From positions 1 to 53,525 of the forward strand of contig CATLHM010000019.1 of assembly GCA_949949005.1 (NCBI GenBank): a stretch of DNA of 53,525 nt, in the 5' to 3' direction. This DNA comes from an uncultured Lachnospiraceae bacterium (GTDB lineage Bacteria; Bacillota; Clostridia; Lachnospirales; Lachnospiraceae). The position numbers and the translations under genes are program-made. Of the stretch, positions 1 to 8,348 are shown in pieces. Each line of letters opens with the position of its first letter. Positions within the stretch are counted from its first letter, which is position 1. The notes below the pieces were generated by a model that was not told the DNA's origin, searched no databases, and saw only the letters and a list, made by a program, of their open reading frames with translations.

Positions 1-118
1 CCCAAGATGAGATATCCGAGATAAGGCCCCTTAGAGAGTATGAGGTAGATAGGCCTGAGGTGCAGGCACAGAGATGTGCAGAGCTGACAGGTACTAATAG
101 GCCGTAGGCTTGACCAGG
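1..118 (+). rRNA. 23S ribosomal RNA, 3' end (partial)
   Basis: The first bases match the conserved 3' terminus of bacterial 23S rRNA: an AAGATGAGATATC segment, then GAGGTAGATAGGCC, then GAGCTGACAGGTACTAATAGG and the closing GGCTTGACC that pairs with the 5' end of the molecule. The gene runs in from outside the window. The exact mature end, near 116-120, is estimated by similarity to the E. coli end. The rRNA is cut from an operon transcript that runs to the hairpin at 203-228. Confidence 0.93.
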
Positions 119-202
119 AGTGCAGGTAGAAGAGGTGGAAGGAAGATACGAAGATCGGTGTTCGGTTTTGAGGGTATGGATTAATAAAATAATCATGAAA
201 GG
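119..202 (+). other. rRNA operon trailer without a 5S gene
   Basis: In most bacteria this stretch would lead into 5S rRNA. I find none of the conserved 5S blocks (such as the CCGAACACGGAAGTTAAG region) before the terminator at 203. What is seen is a purine-rich spacer ending in GTTCGGTTTTGAGGGT, typical of rRNA processing spacer. The 5S gene of this operon must lie elsewhere, for example upstream of 16S, or be missing. Confidence 0.6.
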
Positions 203-228
203 AAAAGCAGTTTCACTGCTTTTTTTTG
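203..228 (+). terminator. Intrinsic terminator of the rRNA operon
   Basis: A nine-base stem (AAAAGCAGT/ACTGCTTTT) closes a TTC loop and runs into a T-tract. The 18-bp core is repeated at 240-257, just before the cheV promoter, where the second copy lacks a T-tract. Confidence 0.85.
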
Positions 229-247
229 TTGTTTAGAAAAAAAGCAG

Positions 248-276
248 TTTCACTGCTATGAAAAATATGTTATAAT
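248..276 (+). promoter_or_regulatory. Probable cheV promoter (extended -10)
   Basis: An extended -10 element, TGTTATAAT, spans 268-276, with a poor -35 (TTTCAC, 248-253) at 17-bp spacing. The weak -35 overlaps the second copy of the hairpin repeat. A GGGGTGA ribosome binding site at 304-310 leads to the cheV ATG at 316. Confidence 0.55.
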
Positions 277-315
277 CAAAAAGTCAGGGTTAGCAGAAAA
301 TACGGGGTGATATAA

Positions 316-1215
316 ATGGATACAAAAATTCTTCTTGAAAATGGAACGAACGAGCTTGAAGTGTTAGAATTTATTTTGGACGGTTATGCATATGGGATCA
401 ATGTGGCTAAGGTGAAGGAGATTGCGCCTTATCAGGAGACGGTGCCTGTGCCACATGCCAATACATGTATTGAAGGAATTTTTATGCCAAGGGATAAACT
501 GATCACGGCCATTGACCTGAGAAGTTGCTTGGGACGGGGGCCTTCCAAGCCGGGAGGCTTATATATCATCACGAATTTTAATAAATTGGATATTGCTTTT
601 CATGTGGATGGGGTAAGGCGGATTCACAGGGTTTCCTGGGAAGCTATTATTAAGCCGGGGGCAGAGCTGTTTAACGAGGAGGAGAGCATCACTACCGGTA
701 TCGTTAAGCTTGAGGGCAGGCTGGTCATCATTCTTGATTTTGAAAAAATCGTGACGGATATCAACCCTGAGACGGGACTTAGGATCAGCGAGATTGACGA
801 GCTGGGAACCAGAAAGAGAAGCGATGTTCCCATATTGATTGCAGAGGATTCGGTGCTCTTGAACCGTCTGATTGTCAACTGTTTAAAGAAAGCAGGATAT
901 AACAATCTGACGCGTACATATAATGGCCTGGAAGCCTATGAGTACATTATGGAATGCAAAAACCAGGGAACGCTGAACGAGGACATCAAATGTATTATTA
1001 CTGATATAGAGATGCCGATGATGGATGGCCACAGACTGATTAAGCTGGTGAAGGATGATCCTGTTGCAAAGGATATTCCGATCGTTATCTTTTCCTCTCT
1101 GGTGAACGAGGAGATGAAGAGAAAAGGGGAAGCCTTGGGGGCCAGTGCGCAGCTTTCAAAGCCGGAAATCGGGAACCTGGTGAGAGTGATAGACGGGTTG
1201 GTCGGCAATGTGTAG
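316..1215 (+). CDS. cheV: CheV-type chemotaxis coupling protein
   Basis: A CheW-like coupling domain (about residues 10-160, beginning EFILDGYAYGINVAKVKEI) is fused to a CheY-like receiver domain (about 175-299). The receiver keeps the acidic pair in IAEDS, the phosphorylatable Asp near residue 230 in ITDIEMPMMDG and the Lys of the LSKPE motif. This is the CheV architecture: a cytoplasmic adaptor linking chemoreceptors to CheA, with phosphorylation of the receiver tuning adaptation. Its 299 residues are normal for CheV. It is monocistronic, between the rRNA terminator and a Sir2-like gene, with no other chemotaxis gene in the window, so it presumably works with che genes elsewhere. The start is set by GGGGTGA six bases upstream. 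Confidence 0.92.
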   Translation: MDTKILLENGTNELEVLEFILDGYAYGINVAKVKEIAPYQETVPVPHANTCIEGIFMPRDKLITAIDLRSCLGRGPSKPGGLYIITNFNKLDIAFHVDGVRRIHRVSWEAIIKPGAELFNEEESITTGIVKLEGRLVIILDFEKIVTDINPETGLRISEIDELGTRKRSDVPILIAEDSVLLNRLIVNCLKKAGYNNLTRTYNGLEAYEYIMECKNQGTLNEDIKCIITDIEMPMMDGHRLIKLVKDDPVAKDIPIVIFSSLVNEEMKRKGEALGASAQLSKPEIGNLVRVIDGLVGNV

Positions 1216-1343
1216 AACATTGTGGATATTAGAGTGGCAATGGAATCGAGATACTTTCCGGGAGCCGGGAGAAATTCCGGCTCGTTTCGTATGTCGCCAT
1301 AGTTCTCCGGCACAGATAAACAGATAGAGACAGGATTTATCAA

Positions 1344-2138
1344 ATGACAGAGAATATAATTAAAAAAATCAAAGAGGCTGATCTGGTTTTGGTTGGAATA
1401 GGGGAACAACTGGATCTGGGCGGCCTTGTGGAAAAAGAAGAGCCGTATCAGCGGGGGGATGTTAAACTGAGAGAATCAGGCGGTGCGTGGATGCTTCCTT
1501 ACCTGAAAAAGATTATGCTGGAAAAGGCAGGAAGCGGCAGGCTTGGGCTTTACCATTCACTGGCGCAGTGCCTGAATGAAAAGAATTATTTTGTAGTATC
1601 GCTATGCAGGGATGGATTGTTGGGGAAGAGCGGTCTGGATGAAAAGCGTATCGTGGAGCCCTGTGGCGGTTATGTACGGCTGCAGTGCAGCAAAAAATGT
1701 TGTACGGAATTGTTTCCGGTTCCGGAAGGACTTTTGGAGCAAATCAGGGGCTTTGCGGAGGCCGGTTATAAGGGGGATCAACCGATAGAGCCTCTTTGTC
1801 CCAAGTGCGGCAGCGCTTTGGAGTTTAATAATGTAGATGCGGCAGATTATCTGGAAGAGGGGTATTTGGAAGGCTGGATGCGTTACAAAAAATGGCTACA
1901 GGGGACGGTAAACAAAAGGCTCTGTGTCCTCGAATTGGGGGTTGGGATGAAATACCCTACCGTGGTCAGATGGCCTTTCGAAAAAATTGTTTTTTTTAAT
2001 CAGAAGGCAGAGCTTTTCCGGGTTCATGATAAGCTTTATCAGGTGGCGGAGGAAATCGGAGACAGAGCCCACGGAATTTGTCAAAAGCCGGAAGAATTTT
2101 TGATGGAATTATGCCAAATAATGGAAGGGCGGTGTTGA
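1344..2138 (+). CDS. Sir2-like (sirtuin-fold) protein
   Basis: The N-terminus (DLVLVGIGEQLDL) resembles a degenerate sirtuin NAD-binding start, where classical sirtuins have GAGIS. A four-Cys zinc-ribbon-like unit follows: QCSKKC near residue 117 and CPKC near 151. The C-terminal VLELGVGMKYPTVVRWPFE is the Rossmann strand usual in the Sir2 family. Length (264) fits. Family knowledge suggests NAD-dependent deacylase or ADP-ribosyl chemistry, but the divergent first motif makes activity uncertain. The stop lies two bases before the ATG of the next gene, so the two are probably co-transcribed. Confidence 0.7.
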   Translation: MTENIIKKIKEADLVLVGIGEQLDLGGLVEKEEPYQRGDVKLRESGGAWMLPYLKKIMLEKAGSGRLGLYHSLAQCLNEKNYFVVSLCRDGLLGKSGLDEKRIVEPCGGYVRLQCSKKCCTELFPVPEGLLEQIRGFAEAGYKGDQPIEPLCPKCGSALEFNNVDAADYLEEGYLEGWMRYKKWLQGTVNKRLCVLELGVGMKYPTVVRWPFEKIVFFNQKAELFRVHDKLYQVAEEIGDRAHGICQKPEEFLMELCQIMEGRC

Positions 2139-2139
2139 T

Positions 2140-3795
2140 ATGGATAAAAAGGAAAATGGTATGGAAAAGGATTCAGCTTTGGGCGGACAAGAAAATCTTG
2201 GCTTTGACGGTCTGGATAATATTTCAGGGGAATCCGGAGATGGCTGGGAAATCAATATTGATGAACTTTTGGAGCAGGCGGATATGCTGGTGAATAATGA
2301 TATGATGCCACCAATGCCGGAGCTTGAGGGCGAAAACAGTAAAAGACTCTCAGAAAACAGGCCTGCTGCCCGGACAGAGCAGGAAATTCCCCCAAAACCG
2401 GAGAATGTGGAGCAGCCGAAGAAGGCGGCAGAGTCCCCGGCTCAGGCTAATACGGGTTCGGAGATGGATTCTGATCTGGATGAGATTAACAGCTTGCTGG
2501 AGCAGGCAAATCTGAACGAGAAGATCGACGACGATATGCTGGCTCTTTTGGAGAGTGCAACCCAAAATCAGGAGGATGAGGATAATCCGGATGAGGTTTT
2601 TGATATTTTTGCAGAGGGTGATATGCCTCTGGAGGAATTGAATAGCAGCGAGACGCCGCAGCAGACAGAAACAGAGGAAGAGGAAGAAGAAGGGGACTCA
2701 AAGAAGAAGTTCTCCCGAAAGAAGAAAAAGAAAAAAGAGAAGAAAGAAAAGAAAGAGAAAAAGCCCAAAAAGGCCTCTAAAAAAGAGGGAGAGACCGGGG
2801 ATGAGGATGAGGAGGGTGGAAAGAAACCTGGATTCCTCTCCAAAATCACTGCCCTTTTTGGAGGCGGGGATGAGGATTTTGAGGACGAGAAACCGGATAC
2901 CGCCGCGGATGAGAATGTTAAACTGTTAAATGAATTAAATGGCGATGAAGGCAAGAAGTCCGGCAAAAAAGCTAAGAAAGGCGCGAAGAAGAAGGAAGAT
3001 AAGAAGGAAAAGAAAAACGCCAAAGAAGCAAAGCCCAAGGAAAAGGCGAAAAAACCGGCCGCAGAAAAGAAAAAGAAGGAAAAGCCGGTAGAAAAGCCCG
3101 CTGCTGAGAAGCCGGTGAAGATACTAAACGGCAGGAGCTTTGCTGCAATTGCGGGATTATGTTTGTCTATTATCGCAGGTGTGATGATTGTCACCAACTT
3201 TATTCCCGAATATGCGGATAAACAGACGGCCCGCAGGGCGTTTCAGGATAAGGATTATGAAACCGTGTATCAGCTTTTTTATGACAAGAAGCTCAGCGCC
3301 GAGGAGACACTGATCTTTAACCAGTCTAAGGTAATTCGTCAGATGGAGAGGCGTCTGGAGGCATATCAGAACAATATGGCTCTTGGAAAAGAGCTGGAGG
3401 CTGTGGACGCTCTGATGCGCGGGGTGGAAAAATATCAGACTCTTTGGGAAGCGGATGAGTATCAGGTGCGAAGCGAAGTGGATGCCCTGTACTTGGAGAT
3501 TTGTGCAGTTCTGGAAATCAATTATGGCATTACCCGGGAGGAAGCGGAGGCTATTGCCACCAGCGATGAGGTGGCGTATACCAAAGCCTTGTATGCCATC
3601 TTAGGGCAGGACATATCCTCTCCCTCAGAAGCAGATGCAGAGGGGGATGAGGGTTTGACAGGCCAGGGCACAGGAGCCGGCACCGGTGCAAATACCCCGC
3701 AGGAACAGCCCTCGGAGGGTGAAACATCAGGGGAGGAAAGCCCGGAGGAACCTCTGGAGGATATGCTGCCGGAAGAGGAAGATCTCCTTAACTGA
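2140..3795 (+). CDS. Lys/Glu-rich single-span membrane protein of unknown function
   Basis: Not recognised as a named family. The first ~190 residues are acidic (many DEINSLLEQA-like stretches). A highly basic Lys-rich stretch (~190-330) is interrupted by short acidic patches. A single hydrophobic helix at about 335-357 (FAAIAGLCLSIIAGVMIV) precedes a C-terminal domain of predicted helices (~360-500) and a Pro/Glu/Gly-rich tail. With no signal peptide, the likely topology is a long cytoplasmic charged N-terminus and an outside C-terminal domain; this is inference. It starts one base after the Sir2-like stop, so translation is probably coupled. The low-complexity Lys-rich part causes a spurious Phe/Ser-rich reading frame on the other strand. 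Confidence 0.8.
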   Translation: MDKKENGMEKDSALGGQENLGFDGLDNISGESGDGWEINIDELLEQADMLVNNDMMPPMPELEGENSKRLSENRPAARTEQEIPPKPENVEQPKKAAESPAQANTGSEMDSDLDEINSLLEQANLNEKIDDDMLALLESATQNQEDEDNPDEVFDIFAEGDMPLEELNSSETPQQTETEEEEEEGDSKKKFSRKKKKKKEKKEKKEKKPKKASKKEGETGDEDEEGGKKPGFLSKITALFGGGDEDFEDEKPDTAADENVKLLNELNGDEGKKSGKKAKKGAKKKEDKKEKKNAKEAKPKEKAKKPAAEKKKKEKPVEKPAAEKPVKILNGRSFAAIAGLCLSIIAGVMIVTNFIPEYADKQTARRAFQDKDYETVYQLFYDKKLSAEETLIFNQSKVIRQMERRLEAYQNNMALGKELEAVDALMRGVEKYQTLWEADEYQVRSEVDALYLEICAVLEINYGITREEAEAIATSDEVAYTKALYAILGQDISSPSEADAEGDEGLTGQGTGAGTGANTPQEQPSEGETSGEESPEEPLEDMLPEEEDLLN

Positions 3796-3851
3796 GGCAG
3801 CCCTTCCAGCAAAGGAAATTGGCCGCCTGGCGGCAGCAAGGGGAGGTCAGG

Positions 3852-4460
3852 ATGACAGCAATCATTGATTATGATGCGGGAAATATTAAGAGTGTGGAAA
3901 AGGCTCTTTTGTATCTGGGCGAGGAAGCTGTGATTACCAGGGACAGGGAAGTGATTCGAAATGCGGATCATGTGATTCTGCCCGGGGTTGGCGCTTTTGG
4001 TTCAGCAATGGAAAAGCTCCGGGGCTATGGGCTGGAAGAGGTGATCCGCGAAGTGATCAGGGAAAACATCCCATTTCTGGGGATTTGCCTTGGATTACAG
4101 CTCTTGTTTGCCAGCAGTGAGGAGAGTCCGGGAGTAAAAGGGCTGGGGATACTTCCCGGCAAAATCCTTCATCTTCCAGAGGGGGAAGGACGCAAGATAC
4201 CTCATATTGGATGGAATTCCTTGCAGTTTCCCAATAAGGGACGTCTCTTTCAGAAAATTGCGTCGGAGTCTTATGTCTATTTTGTCCATTCCTACTATTT
4301 GCAGGCGGAGGATGAGAGGATTGTCACCGCTTCCTGCCAGTATGGGGCTTTGATCCATGCCTCGGTGGAGAAGGACAATGTTTTTGCCTGTCAGTTTCAT
4401 CCGGAAAAAAGCTCCCAGGTGGGGTTGAGGATTTTGAGGAATTTTATTGAGGTAAGATAA
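3852..4460 (+). CDS. hisH: Imidazole glycerol phosphate synthase, glutaminase subunit HisH
   Basis: Class I glutamine amidotransferase that supplies ammonia to HisF in histidine biosynthesis. Visible are the start MTAIIDYDAGNIKSV, the nucleophile motif GICLGLQLLF (Cys near residue 80), and the His/Glu pair in QFHPEKSS near the C-terminus. I place the start at 3852 because GGGAGGTC at 3841-3848 precedes it and the protein then begins at the family's usual first strand; an in-frame ATG 33 bases upstream adds unrelated residues. hisF follows after 24 bases, and the two products form the HisHF complex. No other his gene is in the window. Confidence 0.95.
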   Translation: MTAIIDYDAGNIKSVEKALLYLGEEAVITRDREVIRNADHVILPGVGAFGSAMEKLRGYGLEEVIREVIRENIPFLGICLGLQLLFASSEESPGVKGLGILPGKILHLPEGEGRKIPHIGWNSLQFPNKGRLFQKIASESYVYFVHSYYLQAEDERIVTASCQYGALIHASVEKDNVFACQFHPEKSSQVGLRILRNFIEVR

Positions 4461-4484
4461 GGATGGCGGCAGCATGGAGGTAGT

Positions 4485-5246
4485 ATGCACACAAAAAGAA
4501 TCATTCCCTGTTTGGATGTAAATAATGGAAGAGTGGTGAAGGGAACCAACTTTGTGAATTTGCGGGACGCCGGGGATCCGGTGGAGGTGGGCAGGGAATA
4601 TGACCGTGCCGGTGCGGACGAGCTGGTGTTTCTGGATATAACCGCTTCCTCAGATAACAGGAATATCAAGGCTGACATGGTAAGAAGAGTGGCGCAGACG
4701 GTATTTATTCCCTTCACCGTAGGCGGCGGCATCCGGTCGGTGGAGGATTTCAGGATGATTCTGCGGGAAGGGGCCGATAAGGTTGCCGTCAATTCCGCAG
4801 CCATCATGAACCCGGAACTGATCAGGGAGGCGGCGGAGCAATTCGGAAGCCAGTGCGTGGTGGTAGCCATAGATGCGAAGCGCAGAGCGGACGGCAAGGG
4901 CTGGAATATTTTTAAGAACGGCGGCAGGGTGGACATGGGAATTGATGCTGTTGAGTGGGCTGTTAAGGCAAGTCGTCTGGGGGCAGGAGAGATTCTTTTG
5001 ACCAGTATGGATTGTGACGGAACCAAAGCTGGGTACGATATTGCCCTTACCAGAGCCGTAGCCCAGAGGGTTTCCATTCCGGTGATTGCCTCCGGCGGGG
5101 CAGGGGAAAAGCAGCACTTTTATGAAGCCCTGACAGAGGCCGGTGCGGAGGCTGTTCTAGCTGCTTCCCTTTTTCATTATAAAGAACTGGAAATCAGGGA
5201 TTTAAAGGAATATTTACGGGATAAGGGCGTATCGGTACGGCTATAA
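4485..5246 (+). CDS. hisF: Imidazole glycerol phosphate synthase, cyclase subunit HisF
   Basis: A (beta/alpha)8 barrel that joins PRFAR and ammonia to give imidazole glycerol phosphate and AICAR. Seen: the N-terminal [18 protein letters not shown] with the catalytic Asp, the phosphate-binding VGGGIRS, the second catalytic Asp in VVAIDAKR, and VIASGGAG near the C-terminus. Length 253 is exactly typical. It follows hisH directly, with GGAGG before the ATG, so the partners are co-translated. Confidence 0.96.
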   Translation: MHTKRIIPCLDVNNGRVVKGTNFVNLRDAGDPVEVGREYDRAGADELVFLDITASSDNRNIKADMVRRVAQTVFIPFTVGGGIRSVEDFRMILREGADKVAVNSAAIMNPELIREAAEQFGSQCVVVAIDAKRRADGKGWNIFKNGGRVDMGIDAVEWAVKASRLGAGEILLTSMDCDGTKAGYDIALTRAVAQRVSIPVIASGGAGEKQHFYEALTEAGAEAVLAASLFHYKELEIRDLKEYLRDKGVSVRL

Positions 5247-5272
5247 GGGGAAGAAAGGATAAGAAAATTGCC

Positions 5273-5950
5273 ATGGCAATGATTGACAATGACTGGCTTG
5301 GGTGTATACAGGATGAATTTAAAAAGCCCTATTACAAGGAGCTGTATGCTTTCATAAAACAGGAGTACAATACGCGGGTGGTGTATCCCCCCGCAGACGA
5401 TATTTTCAATGCATTTCATTTGACGCCCTTAAGCGAGGTAAAGGTACTGATATTGGGACAGGATCCCTATCACGGGCCCCGGCAGGCCCACGGGCTTTGC
5501 TTTTCAGTGCTGCCCGACCAGCCGGAGATCCCTCCGTCTCTTCAGAATATCTATCAGGAGCTGAAGGATGATCTGGGCTGTTACATACCCAATAACGGTT
5601 ATCTGGAAAAGTGGGCCAGGCAGGGAGTTCTTATGCTCAATACAGTGCTCACGGTGCGGGCCCATCAGCCGGGATCCCATCAAGGCAGGGGCTGGGAGCA
5701 GTTTACCGATGCCATTATCCAGGCAGTAAATGCTCAGGAGAGGCCTATTGTGTACCTGCTTTGGGGACGGCCTGCCCAGAGTAAGATTCCTATGCTCACC
5801 AATCCCAAACATTTGATTTTGAAGGCGCCTCATCCAAGCCCTTTGTCGGCTTTCAGAGGCTTCTTTGGATGCAGGCATTTCAGCCAGACCAACGAATTTC
5901 TGGAAAGGAACGGTATCGCGCCTGTTGACTGGCAGATTGAAAATATCTGA
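5273..5950 (+). CDS. ung: Uracil-DNA glycosylase (family 1)
   Basis: Removes uracil from DNA in base-excision repair. It has the water-activating motif GQDPYHGP (about residues 62-69), the VLTVRAHQPGSHQGRGWEQF region, and the DNA-intercalating HPSPLSAFRGFFGC loop. Length 225 is normal for Ung. The ATG at 5273 or one two codons later could be used; GGGAAGAAAGG at 5248-5258 is rather distant from both. Spaced 26 bases after hisF and 20 before lysA, it is part of a loosely packed run on +. Confidence 0.95.
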   Translation: MAMIDNDWLGCIQDEFKKPYYKELYAFIKQEYNTRVVYPPADDIFNAFHLTPLSEVKVLILGQDPYHGPRQAHGLCFSVLPDQPEIPPSLQNIYQELKDDLGCYIPNNGYLEKWARQGVLMLNTVLTVRAHQPGSHQGRGWEQFTDAIIQAVNAQERPIVYLLWGRPAQSKIPMLTNPKHLILKAPHPSPLSAFRGFFGCRHFSQTNEFLERNGIAPVDWQIENI

Positions 5951-5970
5951 TGCTTATGAGGAGGAAAATT

Positions 5971-7242
5971 ATGAATAAGTTACCCTTTGTTACTTTGGAG
6001 AAGGTGCAGGAGATCGTTAAGACCTATCCCACGCCTTTTCATATTTATGATGAAAAGGGAATCCGGGAGAATGCCAGGGCTGTGAAGGAGGCTTTTGCAT
6101 GGAATCCGGGATTTAAAGAATATTTTGCGGTAAAAGCCACCCCCAATCCCTGTCTGATTGAGATTTTGAGGGAGTATGGCTGCGGCTGTGACTGTTCTTC
6201 CATGACGGAGCTGATGCTTGGCAAAGCGCTTGGCATGGAAGGGAAGGACATTATGTTTTCCTCCAATGACACGCCGGCGGAGGAATACGCTTATGCGGCC
6301 AGGATGGGGGCTATCATCAATCTGGACGATATCACCCACATCGACTTTGTGGAGAAGATTTTGGGCAAGCTTCCTGAGACGATGAGCTGCCGGTACAATC
6401 CCGGCGGTGTGTTTCAGATGAGTAATGGGATTATGGATAATCCGGGAGACTCCAAATATGGCTTTACCACGGAGCAGATGTTTGAGGGATTTCGCATTTT
6501 GAAGGAAAAAGGGGTGAAAAACTTTGGTATCCATGCCTTTTTGGCCAGCAATACGGTGACCAACGACTATTATCCCACCCTTGCCAAGGAGATGTTTGAG
6601 CTTGCCGTGAGGCTGGAAAAGGAGACGGGGGCGGATATCACCTTTATCAATCTATCCGGAGGCGTGGGAATTCCCTATCGCCCAGAGCAGGAGGCGAACG
6701 ATATCAAAGCCATCGGAGAGGGCGTGCGGAAGGTTTATGAGGAGGTGCTGACACCGGCAGGAATGGGGGACGTTGCCATCTACACGGAGATGGGACGGTT
6801 TATGATGGGCCCCTACGGGCAGCTTGTGACACAGGCCATCCACGAAAAGCATACCCATAAAGAGTACATCGGTGTGGACGCCTGCGCGGTGAATCTCATG
6901 CGCCCTGCCATGTACGGCGCTTATCACCACATTACGGTGCTGGGGAAGGAAAACGCGCCCTGTGACCATAAGTACGATGTGACGGGTTCCCTGTGCGAGA
7001 ACAATGATAAATTTGCCATTGACCGGATGCTGCCGGAGATTGAAAAGGGGGACTATCTGGTGATCCATGATACGGGCGCGCACGGACATGCCATGGGCTA
7101 CAATTATAACGGAAAGCTCAGGTCGGCGGAGCTGCTTCTCAGGCAGGACGGAGAGGTTCGGTTAATCCGCAGGGCGGAGACGCCGGGGGATTATTTTGCT
7201 ACGCTGGATTGTCTGGATGTCTACAAAAAGCTGGATTTGTAG
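5971..7242 (+). CDS. lysA: Diaminopimelate decarboxylase (PLP-dependent, alanine-racemase fold)
   Basis: Converts meso-diaminopimelate to lysine. The PLP-binding Lys sits in EYFAVKATPNP (about residues 47-57). FINLSGGVGIPYRPEQ binds the phosphate, YTEMGRFMMGPYG follows, and the C-terminal sheet carries GSLCENNDKF and VIHDTGAHGHAMGYNYNG. The start is ATG 5971 because GAGGAGG at 5957-5963 lies seven bases ahead; an ATG at 5950 would put that site inside the gene. The N-terminal barrel and CENND region are diverged from the proteobacterial LysA consensus, so activity on a related D-amino-acid end is conceivable, but LysA is much the most likely. Confidence 0.85.
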   Translation: MNKLPFVTLEKVQEIVKTYPTPFHIYDEKGIRENARAVKEAFAWNPGFKEYFAVKATPNPCLIEILREYGCGCDCSSMTELMLGKALGMEGKDIMFSSNDTPAEEYAYAARMGAIINLDDITHIDFVEKILGKLPETMSCRYNPGGVFQMSNGIMDNPGDSKYGFTTEQMFEGFRILKEKGVKNFGIHAFLASNTVTNDYYPTLAKEMFELAVRLEKETGADITFINLSGGVGIPYRPEQEANDIKAIGEGVRKVYEEVLTPAGMGDVAIYTEMGRFMMGPYGQLVTQAIHEKHTHKEYIGVDACAVNLMRPAMYGAYHHITVLGKENAPCDHKYDVTGSLCENNDKFAIDRMLPEIEKGDYLVIHDTGAHGHAMGYNYNGKLRSAELLLRQDGEVRLIRRAETPGDYFATLDCLDVYKKLDL

Positions 7243-7266
7243 TTTTGAAAAAAATTAATAAAGAAC

Positions 7267-7295
7267 TTGTAATTGATGGTTTGATGTGGTACAAT
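7267..7295 (+). promoter_or_regulatory. Promoter for tRNA-Leu
   Basis: TTGTAA (7267-7272), a 17-bp spacer and TACAAT (7290-7295) preceded by TGG form a good extended -10 promoter, 33 bases before the tRNA. Confidence 0.65.
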
Positions 7296-7327
7296 ATCTT
7301 TCAGTTGTGAAACAGCTAAACAGAAAG

Positions 7328-7411
7328 GCCGATGTGGCGGAATTGGCAGACGCATCAGACTCAAAATCTGACGATGGCAACATTGTACGAGTTCAAGTCT
7401 CGTCATCGGCA
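7328..7411 (+). tRNA. tRNA-Leu (anticodon CAA)
   Basis: An 84-base class II tRNA. The acceptor arms GCCGATG (7328-7334) and CATCGGC (7404-7410) pair fully, with discriminator A at 7411. The anticodon stem TCAGA/TCTGA encloses the loop CTCAAAA, giving anticodon CAA at 7362-7364, which reads UUG. A long variable arm and the GTTCAAGTC T-loop follow. The terminal CCA is not encoded. Confidence 0.95.
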
Positions 7412-7413
7412 TG

Positions 7414-7445
7414 AAAGGCACTGGATTTATGATCCGGTGCTTTTT
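7414..7445 (+). terminator. Terminator after tRNA-Leu
   Basis: AAAGGCACTGGAT and ATCCGGTGCTTTT form a 13-bp stem with a five-base loop, followed by T residues. Confidence 0.85.
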
Positions 7446-7529
7446 ATAGTGAACGCCAAATTATCTTGTTGTTTACGATATGTGTGCAGGCCTATGTAGA
7501 GGAGTTATTTTTTACTGCAGTCCCACGGC

Positions 7530-7558
7530 TTGCAGAGACCATCAGTGTTTGTTATAAT
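7530..7558 (+). promoter_or_regulatory. nagB promoter
   Basis: TTGCAG (7530-7535), a 17-bp spacer and a consensus TATAAT (7553-7558). The resulting leader of about 60 nt contains a C/G-rich stretch (CCCCCAGAGGGGCGGGG) that could fold, then AAGGAGAG before the ATG. Confidence 0.75.
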
Positions 7559-7622
7559 GAGGTATAATAAGGTGTTCCCCCAGAGGGGCGGGGAGCATGA
7601 GTACAGAGAAGGAGAGAAAGAA

Positions 7623-8348
7623 ATGAGGATCATCAGAGCAAAAGATTATGAGGACATGAGCAGAAAGGCGGCCAATATTATTTCGGCCCAGATCATTATG
7701 AAGCCGGAGTGCGTGCTGGGGCTTGCCACGGGTTCTACGCCCATCGGCGCTTATAACTGTCTCGTGGACTGGTATCAGAAGGGGGATTTGGATTTTTCCA
7801 AAATCACTACGGTAAACCTGGATGAGTATAAGGGACTTACCAGGGACAACGAGCAGAGCTACTATTATTTTATGCATGAGCACCTTTTTGGAAAGGTAAA
7901 TGTGGATCCTGGGAGAACCTTTTTGCCGGACGGTATGGAGCCGGATTCCGAGAAGGCATGCGCCGATTACAATAAGATTATTGCGGCCACAGGCGGTGTG
8001 GATTTGCAGCTTTTGGGGCTGGGACACAACGGCCATATCGGATTTAATGAGCCCAGCGAGGAATTTAAGGGAGAAACCCACTGCGTGGATCTGACACAGT
8101 CCACGATCAAGGCGAACCAGAGATTTTTTGCATCCATAGAGGAAGTGCCGAAGCAGGCCTATACCATGGGAATCAAGACGATCATGCAGGCCAGAAAGAT
8201 TCTGGTGGTGGTCAGCGGCGAGGATAAGGCGGCGATTGTGAAGGAAGCATTTTTCGGAAAAATAACGCCCAAGGTGCAGGCCTCCGTATTGCAGCTCCAT
8301 CAGGATGTGACCATTGTGGCGGACGAGGCTGCCCTGTCCCTGGTATGA
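7623..8348 (+). CDS. nagB: Glucosamine-6-phosphate deaminase
   Basis: Isomerises and deaminates glucosamine-6-phosphate to fructose-6-phosphate and ammonia, letting amino sugars enter glycolysis. Seen: the start MRIIRAKDYEDMS, the phosphate loop LGLATGSTPIGAY, the catalytic VNLDEYKG, LLGLGHNGHIGFNEP with its active-site His, and TMGIKTIMQARKI. At 241 residues it is normal. The start is ATG 7623, with AAGGAGAG at 7609-7616; earlier in-frame starts would lie upstream of the promoter's -10 box. The stop overlaps the ATG of the acetyltransferase gene (ATGA). Confidence 0.96.
   Translation: MRIIRAKDYEDMSRKAANIISAQIIMKPECVLGLATGSTPIGAYNCLVDWYQKGDLDFSKITTVNLDEYKGLTRDNEQSYYYFMHEHLFGKVNVDPGRTFLPDGMEPDSEKACADYNKIIAATGGVDLQLLGLGHNGHIGFNEPSEEFKGETHCVDLTQSTIKANQRFFASIEEVPKQAYTMGIKTIMQARKILVVVSGEDKAAIVKEAFFGKITPKVQASVLQLHQDVTIVADEAALSLV

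Noticed and set aside
2568..3197. Minus-strand 209-residue Phe/Ser-rich frame
   Set aside because: It is the complement of the Lys/Glu-rich coding stretch of the plus-strand gene; composition bias alone keeps it open.
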